Translations under genes and position numbers: made by a program
Notes under the pieces: generated by a model
Seen by the model: only the letters and a program-made list of their open reading frames with translations
What the model was told of the DNA's origin: nothing
The model's database searches: none
From: Polyrhizophydium stewartii
Taxonomy: Eukaryota > Chytridiomycota > Chytridiomycetes > Rhizophydiales
Direction of reading: 5' to 3'
DNA: 15,216 bases
Assembly (NCBI GenBank): GCA_027604665.1
Contig: JADGIZ010000355.1
Location: 1 to 15,216 of the forward strand
Part shown: positions 1-8,573 of the stretch, piece after piece
Position numbering within the stretch: position 1 is the stretch's first letter
How the letters are laid out: each line of letters starts with the position of its first letter

Positions 1-5
1 GTCCC

Positions 6-41
6 CGCCGCCCCGCTGACTCCCGCCGCCCCGCTGACTGC
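6..41. repeat. Two 18-bp tandem units, probably inside an ERG24 intron
   Basis: Two copies (6-23 and 24-41) of a C-rich 18-bp unit differ at one base, and the start of a third follows. Each unit carries CTGAC, the element found before the acceptors of the other introns in the window. The tract has stops in the ERG24 frame and precedes a CAG acceptor at 99-101, so it is best read as the end of an intron. Confidence 0.5.
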
Positions 42-101
42 CGCCCCTCGTGGGCTCGGCTGTTCCCGTCGGCCGCCGAAATGTACCATCCGCCTCGTCA
101 G

Positions 102-1742
102 CGGCCCTCAACCCCAAGACAACGCACTATGAGTTCATGGGCCCGCACGGCACGCTGCTGCCCGTCGTCGGCCTGCCCTTCGTCGTCGCCGGCCTGTTCC
201 TGCTGTGCAGCCCAGAGGGATGCCCGCCCGCGCCCCTCACGGACCCGGCCGCGCTGTGGAAGCACGTTGCCACAGCGGCCGCCAGCGTCGAGTGGTTCAG
301 CGCCGACGCCATGACGGCCGTGGCCGTGTGGTTCGGCCTGCACATGGTGCTGCCGCTGGTTCTCGGCGGCAAGGTCGCCAAGGGCTCGCCCCTGCGCAAC
401 GGCCAGACGCTGTCGTACCCAATCAACGGCTTCCGCGCGCTGGTTGTTGTCGCCGCGGCCATGCTGCTGCACACCCGCCAGCAGGGCCTCGACCGGCTCG
501 TTTGGATCGCCGATCACTCGCTGCAGCTGTTCACGGCCGCCGCGACGCTCGCCACCTCGCTCGCCGTGTCGCTCTACGTCTCGTCGTTCCGCGGCACCGA
601 GCGCCTGGCCGACGGCTCGCGCGGGCCCGTGCTGCTCTCGACCACAGGCAACTCGGGATACCCCATCTACGACTTTTGGATGGGCAGGGAGCTCAACCCG
701 CGCGTGCTGTGGGGCTCCATCGACCTCAAGTACCTGTGCGAGCTGCGCCCGGGCCTGATCGGCTGGTGCCTGCTCAACGCCGCCTTTGCCGCCAAGGAGT
801 ACACCACCACCGGCGCCGTCTCGCCCGCCATGATTGCCGTGTGCGTCTTCCAGGGGTACTATGTCATCGACGCCTTGTGGAACGAGGAGGCCATCCTCAC
901 CACCATGGACATCACCACGGACGGCTTCGGGTGCGTCTGCGCAATCATGCCTTGCTCCCGCAAGTGCACACCCATGCCCGCACGGCCTTGCTGACCCGCG
1001 CTTCGCCGTCTTGTCTCCCCCAGCTTCATGCTTGCCTATGGCGGTGGGCTGCGCCACCTGCGATCGCCGCACTCTCGAGCTCGCAGCTGACGGCCAGACT
1101 CGCATGCTCTGCTTCGCCTCCCCCCCCGCCTTTCACCGATCCGCTCGCACTCCCAAAACACACATCCCCCAGATCTCGCATGGGTGCCGTTCTCGTACAC
1201 GGTGCAGGCGCGCTTCCTGATCATGTTCCCGCAGCAGCTGTCGCCGGCGTACCTGGCGCTCATCTGCACCATCAACCTCATCGGCATCTGGATCTTCCGC
1301 AGCTCCAACGGCGAAAAGAACGATTTCCGCACCAACCCGGACGGGCCGAGTGTCAAGCACCTCAAGTACATGGAGACCAAGTCGGGCAGGAAGCTGCTCG
1401 TGTCGGGCTGGTGGGGTGCCGCGCGCAAGATCAACTACACGGGTGAGCCCGCAATCACCCCATGCGTGCCCATTTGGCTCGCTGGTCTCGCCAGCTGTCT
1501 GTGCGATCCGAGTCGCTGACATGCTCTCATCTATGCGTCAAGGCGACTGGCTCATGGCGCTGGCTTGGAGCCTGCCGTGCGGCTTCTCGTCCATCGTGCC
1601 GTACTTTTACCCAATCTACTTTGCCGTGCTGCTGATCCACCGCTCGCAGCGCGACGACATGGCGTGCCGCCTCAAGTACGGAGCCGACTGGGACGAGTAC
1701 CGCAAGCGCGTGCCGTATGTCTTCATCCCATACGTCTACTGA
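102..1742 (+). CDS. ERG24: Delta(14)-sterol reductase (ERG24-like), 5' partial, four exons visible
   Basis: NADPH-dependent membrane enzyme of ergosterol synthesis that reduces the C14-C15 double bond after lanosterol 14-demethylation; expected in the ER. Inferred exons are 102-930, 1024-1043, 1173-1442 and 1543-1742 (TGA). The joined reading frame gives about 438 residues, the usual family length, with about eight hydrophobic segments. Family marks include NPR, then [49 protein letters not shown] and a C-terminal [21 protein letters not shown]. The [10 protein letters not shown] and [10 protein letters not shown] wording matches C-14 reductases (ERG24, TM7SF2, the lamin B receptor domain) better than DHCR7 or ERG4. 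No in-frame ATG precedes the conserved YEF segment; a CAG at 99-101 looks like an acceptor, so the start codon probably lies in an exon left of the window. Exon 2 is only 20 nt but restores the conserved FMLAYGD motif exactly. Confidence 0.88.
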
Positions 1743-1822
1743 GTGCCCAGCGCTGCCTGGAGGCGGGCTGGCGCTTCCGTGCTCCATCAAGTTTGTCGCA
1801 TCGCTGAACGGCGTCGCCGCCC

Positions 1823-1828
1823 AATAAA
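1823..1828 (+). terminator. Poly(A) signal of ERG24
   Basis: A canonical AATAAA lies about 80 nt after the ERG24 stop codon, in the 267-bp gap between the convergent genes ERG24 and NOP16. It is the obvious 3'-end signal for the plus-strand gene; the cleavage site itself cannot be seen. Confidence 0.6.
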
Positions 1829-1952
1829 ATGCTGCATGACTGAGTCGGACGACTGTTTGCATCGCCCACACAACGCATCGACCCTCCCAAGCAACAGAAA
1901 AGAGCACCAAAGCATGACTTGCAGCTCAAAAATAAAAAAAGCTGTTGCAGCT

Positions 1953-1958
1953 ATTATT
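1953..1958 (-). terminator. Possible poly(A) signal of NOP16 (AATAAT)
   Basis: On the minus strand an AATAAT variant lies about 50 nt beyond the NOP16 stop, in an A/T-rich patch (about 1920-1975) that stands out from the GC-rich surroundings. It is a variant hexamer, so this is a weak call based on position and composition. Confidence 0.3.
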
Positions 1959-2009
1959 CCCAATCTCTTCGCTAAACACAAGCCGACCGACATCGCCCCA
2001 CCAACCGGG

Positions 2010-2828
2010 TCACAGACCCAGCAGCTGATCCGCGGTGCGCATCTGCTTGATCTTGCGCTTGAGCTGGCCCGCAGACAGCTGGTACTTGTTGAGCCGGATG
2101 TCGCGCGCCATGGCGCCAAAGTCCTCGCCGTGCTTACGCACCAGCTCGCGGTAGACAAGGTACTCCTGCTCGGACGCGTGGCGCACAACCTGCACGGTCG
2201 CCCGCGACTCGGCCTCCATGGCCGCAATGATGGGGTTCGCGCTCGCCGGCGCCGAGGCTGACCCTGCGGCGCCCGCGGCGGCGGCCACTTCGCTTGCGAC
2301 CAGCCGCTGGTTGACGCGCGCGCCGATGCGCTTGGCGCGCTCGTCGATGCGGATCTCGGGCTCGACGGGCTGCATTGCCAGCAGATCTGCGTCCTTGCCG
2401 GCGTCCAATGCCGCTGCGGCACTCTTTGCCTTTGCGGCTTGCTTCTTGTGCTTCTTTCCGGCCTTTCCGACGGCCTGCTTGCCGTCGCCGGCAACAGCCT
2501 CGTCCTCGCCGACGCTGCCGCCTTCCGGCTGCTCGCCGTCCTGCTCGCCCTCAATCACACGCCACTCGACATTGTTGCGCAGCTCGTCGCGCCGACGCAG
2601 CTCTTCGGCCTGCAGCGCAGCTTCGTTTCCCGTGCCGCCCGCGACGCCGTTGAGCGACGCCACGAGGCCGAGCGCCTCGTAGTTCTGGCGCAGCGTCTTG
2701 GTGTGGTCCCAGTTGTCGCGCACGAGCTTGTGCACGCCGGCAAACGACACGGCCATTGGGTTGCGCTGCTTGCGCGTGAACTTTCGCGACGGCATGCGCA
2801 CCTTCCTGCGAGCGCGGGGTCCGACCAT
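2010..2828 (-). CDS. NOP16: Ribosome biogenesis protein NOP16 (nucleolar, 60S assembly)
   Basis: Encodes 272 residues in one exon. NOP16 is a nucleolar component of pre-60S particles. The N-terminus is strongly basic (residues 1-23, MVGPRARRKV onwards), followed by DNWDHTKTLRQNYEALGL (about 38-55), which corresponds to the NWD-x(4)-QNY-x(2)-LGL block of the family. The middle (about 90-150) is low-complexity Glu/Gly and Lys/Ala-rich with a KKHKK patch, and is longer than in yeast Nop16. The C-terminus has YRELVRKHGEDFGAMARD and LNKYQ-x(4)-LKRKI, matching the KHGDDY...KLNIYQ...LKRR end of known members. The ATG at 2828 was chosen because homology begins there; the frame stays open upstream to 3194, but that stretch crosses a GT/CA repeat and the BNA1 coding strand and resembles nothing. 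It is divergent from BNA1. Confidence 0.88.
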   Translation of the reverse strand: MVGPRARRKVRMPSRKFTRKQRNPMAVSFAGVHKLVRDNWDHTKTLRQNYEALGLVASLNGVAGGTGNEAALQAEELRRRDELRNNVEWRVIEGEQDGEQPEGGSVGEDEAVAGDGKQAVGKAGKKHKKQAAKAKSAAAALDAGKDADLLAMQPVEPEIRIDERAKRIGARVNQRLVASEVAAAAGAAGSASAPASANPIIAAMEAESRATVQVVRHASEQEYLVYRELVRKHGEDFGAMARDIRLNKYQLSAGQLKRKIKQMRTADQLLGL

Positions 2829-2836
2829 GGCGGGCG

Positions 2837-2863
2837 GTGTGTGTCTGTGTGTCTGTGTGTGTT
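2837..2863. repeat. GT-rich (GTGTGTCT-like) microsatellite in the NOP16 5' leader
   Basis: An alternating GT tract interrupted by regularly spaced CT steps, beginning 9 bp upstream of the NOP16 start codon (CA-rich on the NOP16 strand). Probably in the 5' UTR or core promoter; likely length-variable. Confidence 0.7.
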
Positions 2864-2917
2864 GACGAGGCGGGGAGGGAGAGCCGGTCCTGCTGTCGCC
2901 TTCAGAAAGCCAAAGAG

Positions 2918-2931
2918 AAAAAAAAAAAAAA
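2918..2931. repeat. Poly(dA:dT) run of 14 in the bidirectional promoter
   Basis: Fourteen consecutive A on the plus strand, preceded by a purine-rich stretch, in an otherwise GC-rich region about 90 bp before the BNA1 start. Candidate promoter element. Confidence 0.65.
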
Positions 2932-3018
2932 TGGGTTTCGCATCCCAAGCGCGTGATGTCAGCGTGAACACCTCGGCCGAGACCTCCGATCGCAAAGTCT
3001 GTTTTCCCAAGACACACC

Positions 3019-3995
3019 ATGACCTCGACGACGTCCCCGGCAACTGGCGGCAGCCGCATCCCCGTGATGCCGATCAACTTTGGCAAGTGGATCAAGGAGA
3101 ACAGCCACCTTCTGCAGCCGCCCGTCAACAACTTTTGCCTGTGGAACTCGGCCGACTTCACCGTCATGGCCGTGGGCGGCCCCAACGCCCGCAACGACTA
3201 TCACGTCAACGAGACCGAGGTGCGCGGGCGTGTGCGCCGGCACTCGCAGCCGCCCCTCTGCCTGCCCTGCGGCGTGCACCGGCGCTGCATCCTCGGTTGC
3301 TGCCCTTGCCGCTGCCGCCGCCGCCGTCACCGCCGTCAACGCTGGCTGACACGCCACCGCTGTCGTCGCCTGGATGCGGTCCGCACGCTCCACACAACGC
3401 GGGATCCGCCGTGGCGCCGCACAGGAGTGGTTCTACCAGTACAAGGGCGACATGCTGCTCAAGGTCGTCGACAACGGCGAGTTCAAGGACATCCACATCC
3501 GCGAGGACGAGATGTTCCTGCTCCCGGGCGGCGTCCCGCACAACCCCGTGCGCTTCGAGAACACGGTCGGCATCGTGCTCGAGCGCAAGCGCCCCGAGGG
3601 CTCCATCGGTGCGTGTCTGCCTGTCCCGACCTCTGCTTCCATCTCGCCCCATCCCCCCTCCACCCCCGGCGGCGGGCTGCTCTCTGGAGCCCGCATCCCC
3701 AATCCCGATGCCCCCGGATGCCATCGGCCGTGTCGGTGATGCGCCGCGAGTCACGGGACTTGCTGATTTCCGGGCTCCGGCGTTTCCCGGCCTTCCGAGC
3801 CGCCTTGTTGCTGACTGCCACCCGACAAAAGACCGCCTGCGCTGGTACTGCGAGCAGTGCCGCGAGATCGTGTACGAAGAGTCGTTCTTCTGCACCAACC
3901 TCGGCACGCAGCTCAAGCCCGTCATCGAGCGCTACTTTGCCGACGAGGCCCTGCGCACTTGCAAGAAGTGCGGCCACGTCAACCCGCGCAAGTGA
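3019..3995 (+). CDS. BNA1: 3-hydroxyanthranilate 3,4-dioxygenase (HAAO), three exons
   Basis: Cytosolic non-heme iron ring-cleaving dioxygenase of the kynurenine pathway; it converts 3-hydroxyanthranilate to the precursor of quinolinate for de novo NAD synthesis. Inferred exons are 3019-3219, 3425-3608 and 3832-3995 (TGA), giving 182 residues, typical of the short fungal/bacterial form. Cupin ligands expected for iron are His62 (NDYH), Glu68 (EWFYQ) and His106 (VPHNPVRF); substrate-contact positions Arg58, Arg110 and Glu120 are present. The C-terminal second metal site is kept as two CxxC pairs, Cys135/138 (WYCEQC) and Cys172/175 (TCKKC). The donors are GTGCGC and GTGCGT, and both introns hold CTGAC. 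The ATG at 3019 gives a 16-residue Ser/Thr/Gly-rich leader; Met17 (3067) aligns with the yeast start and is an alternative. It converges on paralog A with a 109-bp gap. Confidence 0.92.
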
Positions 3996-4103
3996 AGGCT
4001 GCTCGCGGCTATGCGTTTGCGCGTGCGACGGTTGTGTGAATGTATTCCATGTGGACAGAGCCGTGTGCTTGTGCTTTTTTTCTTTCTACAGTGCATGTCC
4101 ATG

Positions 4104-4109
4104 TTTATT
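4104..4109 (-). terminator. Poly(A) signal overlapping the stop codon of paralog A
   Basis: On the minus strand AATAAA spans the TAA stop codon (4107-4105) of paralog A. Only about 108 bp remain before the BNA1 stop, so both 3' ends are packed in this short convergent gap. No AATAAA is visible for BNA1. Confidence 0.45.
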
Positions 4110-6186
4110 GCTGCGGCTGAGCGGCAGCAGCACGCTTGTCGGCCTCCTGCTTCTGATGGTGCTTGTGGACGAGCCGCATCAGCACGTCGCGATGCTCCTT
4201 GTTGCCGTCGTGCACGAGCAGGAACGCAGACAGCGGCGAAAGGCTCCACTTTTGGCTCGGAAAAGCTTCAAACAGCTTCTGGACAATCGAGGCGTCGCCG
4301 CTGGCCATGGCTGCATCAACGGCTAAAATCAGCGTGCGCTGGGTGAAGCCCTCTGGATACCGCCACGCCAGCCAGTCAACAAGCATGGCCGGCGTCGGCG
4401 GCGGCGCAACACCGGGCTTCTCCATATCGTGGACGATCTGGCTCGTGACGACGGCCTTGTTGACGATCAGCGCCGCGACGCGCGGGTTGTGCGCAACCAT
4501 GGCCTTGATGACGTCGATGCAGCCGTGCCGCACGGCAAGCTCGATCGACTCGCCGTCGATGCGGATGTCCGGACGCCCAAGCATCCACGCAACGAGGCGT
4601 GCGTTGTTGGAGCGGCTGGCCGTGATAAAGTGCGACTGATGCAGCACGGCCCCGCAGTCACGGCAGAGCCACGCGACCGTCTCTGGGCAGTCGAAGCGCA
4701 CGACCGTGTCAATCATCCGCGAGAGATCGGCAACGAGGCCGTTCTCGTGCGCCCACTCGATCAGGCCGCGGTCGGACAGCGTCAAGAGGGTCTCCTGGAA
4801 GTCAACGGTGCTGCCGAACCTCGCGTGTAACGTGCTGAACGCCTCAACGTCGCCCATGAGGCCGAGCTGGTACATGAAGACGGACGCGTCCGACTCGTCG
4901 CAGTGCGCCGCGATCCACCGGCACATGGCCAGATCGCGCTGGTGCGCGGCAAGCCCCAGCGCCAACGCCGAGATGCGCACGCCGCACGCCTCGCGCAGCC
5001 AGACCATCATGTCCAGGCTGCCGCTGTTGACCGCCTGGATGGAGAGGTCGTCGTTCAGCTGGATCGGCCCGAGCCTGCCGTGCACAAACTTGGCCGTCTC
5101 CATGCTGCCGCTGCCGACGGCCTGCGCGAGCATAGTCACCGTCGGCGCCGCGATGCAGTCGTCGACAAGGTGCCGCAGCAGCGCCAGATCGCCCTCGGCC
5201 GCCGCCGCCAGGGCCACGTCCTGCGGGTCGCTGGCGGCAAGCAGGTCGTCCCACCGGTTGCGCAGCGCAATCTGGACCTCGGTCGTGGCGTCCAGAGTGC
5301 CGAGCGCACGCACCCGCGCGAGCATCCCGCGCGACCGGATCGCTAGCAGGCGGTTGTTGCTCCGCCGCACTTTGGGAAGCAGGCTCAGGTCGCCGTCCCA
5401 TTCGGCCGCAATCACGTCGGCCCACAGGTCGAGGCACTTTCCGCGATCCAGGCACGCCAGCTCGACCGGGTGCACCATGCCGTTGGCGAGCTGCGTCAAG
5501 AGCCCTGCCTTGGCGATGATGCGCTGCTGCAGGTCCGCCGGCAGCCGGTCCCAGTGGAAGCCGAGACCAGCCGGCGCGGCGGCGGCGGCGGCTTCGGGCT
5601 GCTCCTCCTGTGCGCTCTCGAGTGCGGCGGCGTCCTCGGCCGACGGCACCGGCTTGGGCTCAGCTTCGGGCGCAGGCTCGCGACCGGGCACAGTCGATGG
5701 CTGCCCCGACCCAACCATCAAGCTGCGAAACGACCCGCTTTGCACAATCAACTCCAGCTTGGGCCTAAGGGTGTCGAGAAAGCCAAAGGCGAGGCTCATC
5801 TTCGTCTCGATAACGGTCAGCCGTTGCATGAAATCGTCTGAAAAGCTCTTGATCCCCCCTTGGAGTGCATCGAGGGAAACGTTTTGAGCCTCGAGAAGCG
5901 TCTCGGTGCGGTACAGCTTCAGACGCTGCGCCTGTAACTCGGCCTCGAGCTGGGCGAGCCTGCTGCGCTGGGCCTCGTTTTCGCTGAGAAGGGCCTTGTT
6001 GGTGTCGGACTGGGCGGCGAGCTCGGCACGCAGCGCCTCGCCCGCGGCGTGCTGCTCGTCCAGCTGCCGCCGCAGCGACTCGAGCCCGTGCGACAGCGAC
6101 AGCACGGCGGCCCGCAGCGCTTGCACATCCTCTGCCGCGGACGGCGCGGCCGGGGGCTCGCTTTCGTCGTCGCCGGGCTGCTGCAT
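4105..6186 (-). CDS. Paralog A: coiled-coil / F-box-like / ankyrin-like repeat protein
   Basis: Encodes 693 residues, single exon; function unknown. Order: short acidic Pro/Glu leader (1-20), long coiled-coil-like helix (about 21-140) containing [14 protein letters not shown] and [12 protein letters not shown], Glu/Pro/Ala-rich linker (about 160-207), F-box-like motif [12 protein letters not shown] (about 212-223), then the signature [18 protein letters not shown] (about 254-271). The remaining 420 residues are helical repeats of about 33 residues with units such as [16 protein letters not shown] and IEWAHENG, resembling degenerate ankyrin repeats of the W-L-x-x-x-x-G type. The C-terminus is Lys/His then Gln-rich. 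The ATG at 6186 was chosen because it matches the distance from start to coiled coil in paralogs B and C; the frame is open to 6285. F-box plus repeats usually means a ubiquitin-ligase substrate adaptor, which is only an inference here. Paralog A is the most divergent of the three. Confidence 0.8.
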   Translation of the reverse strand: MQQPGDDESEPPAAPSAAEDVQALRAAVLSLSHGLESLRRQLDEQHAAGEALRAELAAQSDTNKALLSENEAQRSRLAQLEAELQAQRLKLYRTETLLEAQNVSLDALQGGIKSFSDDFMQRLTVIETKMSLAFGFLDTLRPKLELIVQSGSFRSLMVGSGQPSTVPGREPAPEAEPKPVPSAEDAAALESAQEEQPEAAAAAAPAGLGFHWDRLPADLQQRIIAKAGLLTQLANGMVHPVELACLDRGKCLDLWADVIAAEWDGDLSLLPKVRRSNNRLLAIRSRGMLARVRALGTLDATTEVQIALRNRWDDLLAASDPQDVALAAAAEGDLALLRHLVDDCIAAPTVTMLAQAVGSGSMETAKFVHGRLGPIQLNDDLSIQAVNSGSLDMMVWLREACGVRISALALGLAAHQRDLAMCRWIAAHCDESDASVFMYQLGLMGDVEAFSTLHARFGSTVDFQETLLTLSDRGLIEWAHENGLVADLSRMIDTVVRFDCPETVAWLCRDCGAVLHQSHFITASRSNNARLVAWMLGRPDIRIDGESIELAVRHGCIDVIKAMVAHNPRVAALIVNKAVVTSQIVHDMEKPGVAPPPTPAMLVDWLAWRYPEGFTQRTLILAVDAAMASGDASIVQKLFEAFPSQKWSLSPLSAFLLVHDGNKEHRDVLMRLVHKHHQKQEADKRAAAAQPQQ
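6001..6105 (-). repeat. Near-identical 105-nt block shared with paralog B (copy in A)
   Basis: Within the coiled coil of paralog A. Aligned by eye with 8155-8259 it shows about five mismatches in 105 nt, of which about two are synonymous, and similarity falls off quickly on both sides. A less similar version is in paralog C near 10405-10490. Confidence 0.75.
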
Positions 6187-6294
6187 GGTGTCGGCTTTTC
6201 CGGTTCTCGGGAAAGCCGGCTTCGGTTCCGAGTCAGCAGGTTTGCAGCTGATCGCTGACACACACACAGCCCGAAGGACGCACAACCCCGCGCT

Positions 6295-8346
6295 TCATTG
6301 AGTCGGCGGCGCGCGGCTCGATGCGCACGCAGTCACAAACGACATGAGCTGCCGCTTCCGCTTCTTTGGCAGCCCGCTGCCGCTGATCTGCAGCCGCGCG
6401 GCGCCGAGATCCCAATCGATCGTCGTGACGCTCTCCAGCAAGAACGCAACCGTATCGACATACTCGCTGTCGATTGCAGTTTGAAGCGCAATGACGAGCA
6501 TGCCGGGCGTGAATCCTGACGGATGCCGCGCGTACAGCCACTCGACGAGCTCTCGAGGAGACGGCGCGCCTTGCCGCTTGGCGTGCATCGAGTACGCAAC
6601 CAGCTTGCTGGCCGAAACGGCCGTGTTGGCAATCTGGATCGCGAGGGCCGGGTCGTGGGCAATCATGGCGTCGATGGCCGTGAGCGAGCAGTTGTTGACC
6701 AGCGCCGTCACGACGCTCCGGTTGACGCCGATGCCGGGCATCGTGAGAAGCCAGGACACCATGGGCCCGTTGCTGGCGAGGCACGCCCAGAACAGATGCA
6801 CCTGCTCGAGCACGAGCCCAAACACACGGCACATCCACTGCGCCGACTTTCTGCCGCCGACAATCAGCATGATCTTGCACAGCGTCTCGGCCGGGTTGCG
6901 AATGAAGCTGCGCGAGTAGGCCCACTCGAGCATCTCGACGGTACTGAAATAGTACGGCAGCTTGGAAAAGTCGATCTTGCGTCCAAAGCGCCTCTGCAGC
7001 ACCTCCAAAGCAGGCACATCGCCCAATCTGGCTGCCTGGGCAGCGATCTTGAGAGTTTGCGACTCGAGGCAGTCGAGCGCCGAGACCCTCCCAAGGGAAA
7101 AGTCATAGCGTTTGGGTGGCTTGCGAAGCAGGTCGCGGACAGACGGGTCGCGCAGGATGTCCGGGATCTCCACGTTGGGGTAAAGGCGGTCCCTGAGTTC
7201 CAGTAGCATATCGGCAACCGCCAGATGGCCCGACCCCAATGCGCGAGAAACAATAAGTGGCGTGGGCGGAACAAGCCTGCGAACCTCAAAGATCTCGCGC
7301 AAAAGGTCGGCGCGGCCGCACTCCGCGGCAGCGCAAGCAACCAAAATGACGACATTTTCGTCCTGCCAGTTGATCATGTCATCCCATTTGTTCGCAACAA
7401 TGACATGAATGGCAGTTTTCGGCGAAATCCTGCCGATCTCGCCCATCCGGACGAGCATGCCGCGCGTGCATATGCCGTGCTCAATGCCCACCGGTCCCTT
7501 CGGAAGAGAAAGCAAGTCGCCCTGCCAGTCTGACGCAAAGACGTCAAGCCACAAGCGCTCGAGTCTCTCATAGTGCAAGTTGACGATCTCGAACGGATGC
7601 AGCAAGCCGTTGGCGAGCTTGGTCAGGTCGCCCGCCAGATCGACAATCTTGGAGTGCACGTCGTCGGGCAGCCGGTCCCACAGGTTGGTGGCGTCGGCGT
7701 TGAGCCGCATCGGCGGCATCACGACGGCCGCGCGGGCGGGTGCGGCGGGCGGCTCGACGACAGGGAGCTCGGTGGCGGGTGACTCGGCCTCATGCGACTC
7801 GACGATGTGCGATTCGACGACGTGCAACTCGACGAGGGGCGACTCGACGGCTTGGGGATCGAGAGCCAAAGGCTCGTCAGTCGGCTCTTCAGCCGGCTCG
7901 GCAGCAGGTGGCGCATCAGTGGGCTGGTTCACGAGCAGCGGTGCTGCAGCCGCGGGCGAAGCGACGAGGATACGCAGCGCCTGAATCTGCGCCTCAAGGC
8001 TGGTGACCCGAGCCTGCAGCTCGGCGTTGATGGCCGCGTGCGACTCCGCAACAGCCTGGAGCCGGACGGCCGCGCCCCGCTGCGCCTGAGCCTCGGCCTC
8101 GAGGTCGGCGAGCATGCTGCGCAAGGCGTCTGCGTCGCCGAGCAGCGCCGTGTTGGCGTCGGACTGGGCGGCCAGGTCGGCACGCAGCGCCTCGCCCGCG
8201 GCGTGCTGCTCGTGCAGCTGGCGCCGCAGCGACTCGAGCCCGTGCGACAGCGACAGCACCAGAGCGTGGAGCGCCTGCGTAGGTGTGATGGCCTCGGCGG
8301 CGGACGCAGAGACGTGGAGTGCGCTGGTGTCGCTGCGAGAGGTCAT
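6295..8346 (-). CDS. Paralog B: coiled-coil / F-box-like / ankyrin-like repeat protein
   Basis: Encodes 683 residues, single exon, stop 109 bp before the start of paralog A. Function unknown. Order: Ser/Ala leader (1-24), coiled-coil-like region (about 25-128) with [14 protein letters not shown] and [12 protein letters not shown], acidic Pro/Glu/Val linker (about 135-205) with a short E-S-H/E-L repeat, the segment VMPPMRLNADATNLWDRLPDDV (209-230) carrying the F-box-like motif, the signature LWLDVFASDWQGDLLSLP (265-282), then degenerate ankyrin-like helical repeats to the end, with units such as LEWAYSRS and LVEWLYARHPSGFTPG near the C-terminus. The ATG at 8346 puts the coiled coil at the same distance as in A; the frame is open to 8493, but the added residues have no counterpart in A. 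Shared VMPPMR-x-NADA and LVEWLY-x-RHPSGFTPG show it is closer to C than to A. Confidence 0.8.
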   Translation of the reverse strand: MTSRSDTSALHVSASAAEAITPTQALHALVLSLSHGLESLRRQLHEQHAAGEALRADLAAQSDANTALLGDADALRSMLADLEAEAQAQRGAAVRLQAVAESHAAINAELQARVTSLEAQIQALRILVASPAAAAPLLVNQPTDAPPAAEPAEEPTDEPLALDPQAVESPLVELHVVESHIVESHEAESPATELPVVEPPAAPARAAVVMPPMRLNADATNLWDRLPDDVHSKIVDLAGDLTKLANGLLHPFEIVNLHYERLERLWLDVFASDWQGDLLSLPKGPVGIEHGICTRGMLVRMGEIGRISPKTAIHVIVANKWDDMINWQDENVVILVACAAAECGRADLLREIFEVRRLVPPTPLIVSRALGSGHLAVADMLLELRDRLYPNVEIPDILRDPSVRDLLRKPPKRYDFSLGRVSALDCLESQTLKIAAQAARLGDVPALEVLQRRFGRKIDFSKLPYYFSTVEMLEWAYSRSFIRNPAETLCKIMLIVGGRKSAQWMCRVFGLVLEQVHLFWACLASNGPMVSWLLTMPGIGVNRSVVTALVNNCSLTAIDAMIAHDPALAIQIANTAVSASKLVAYSMHAKRQGAPSPRELVEWLYARHPSGFTPGMLVIALQTAIDSEYVDTVAFLLESVTTIDWDLGAARLQISGSGLPKKRKRQLMSFVTACASSRAPPTQ
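7794..7853 (-). repeat. Four-unit 15-bp coding minisatellite in paralog B
   Basis: Four imperfect 15-bp units at about 7794, 7809, 7824 and 7839, each with a GACTCGACG-like core on the plus strand. They encode the VESH / VELH / EAES linker run. The unit is a multiple of three, so copy changes keep the frame. Paralogs A and C lack it. Confidence 0.7.
8155..8259 (-). repeat. Near-identical 105-nt block shared with paralog A (copy in B)
   Basis: Partner of 6001-6105, inside the coiled coil of paralog B. Only about five mismatches are visible by eye, three changing an amino acid (Thr/Ala, Glu/Asp, Asp/His) and two silent. Confidence 0.75.
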
Positions 8347-8573
8347 GGTGGTGCTTGGCGGCGCGGATGTCGAGAGCGAGGGCAAGCCGGCGATGGTTGC
8401 TCGGCGGTCCATAACCCGCCGTGCGACTGATGCGGCATCGCACTGCGGCTGCGTCAGCCATGCCACCGCTATCTCGCCCAGCGTGCGTTGCACCGCCTGT
8501 CTGGCCGCCCGCGCTTAGCCCGTCCGGACGTCGAAATCGGGATGAAGCCTGTTGTTGCGACTCATTGCAAGGT

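Larger units (their letters stand above)
2829..3018. promoter_or_regulatory. Shared 190-bp intergenic promoter region, NOP16 / BNA1
   Basis: This is the only non-coding DNA between two divergent start codons, so both promoters must lie here or extend into coding sequence. It contains a GT-rich tract next to the NOP16 ATG and a 14-bp poly(dA) run nearer BNA1; poly(dA:dT) tracts are known nucleosome-excluding elements in fungal promoters. No TATA box is evident. Confidence 0.55.

Noticed and set aside
98..1105. Long open frame antisense to ERG24
   Set aside because: In very GC-rich DNA the antisense frame of a real gene stays open by composition; the translation is Arg/Gly/Ala-rich and crosses the intron.
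1940..1952. Small perfect inverted repeat (5-bp arms, 3-nt loop) between ERG24 and NOP16
   Set aside because: Too short to distinguish from chance, and hairpin terminators are not expected for eukaryotic mRNA genes.
2837..2931. CRE-like or other specific transcription-factor sites in the NOP16/BNA1 promoter
   Set aside because: No exact consensus site was found; short partial matches are expected by chance.
2439..3995. 518-codon plus-strand frame spanning NOP16 antisense and BNA1
   Set aside because: Its only meaningful part is the last BNA1 exon; the rest is antisense to NOP16, promoter DNA and unspliced introns in the wrong frame.
3019..4326. Unspliced 435-codon frame starting at the BNA1 ATG
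   Set aside because: After residue 67 it loses all similarity to the dioxygenase, which resumes only after removing 3220-3424 and 3609-3831.
8347..8493. N-terminal extension of paralog B upstream of 8346
   Set aside because: The extra 49 residues have no match in paralog A or C; the Met at 8346 keeps the same distance to the coiled coil.
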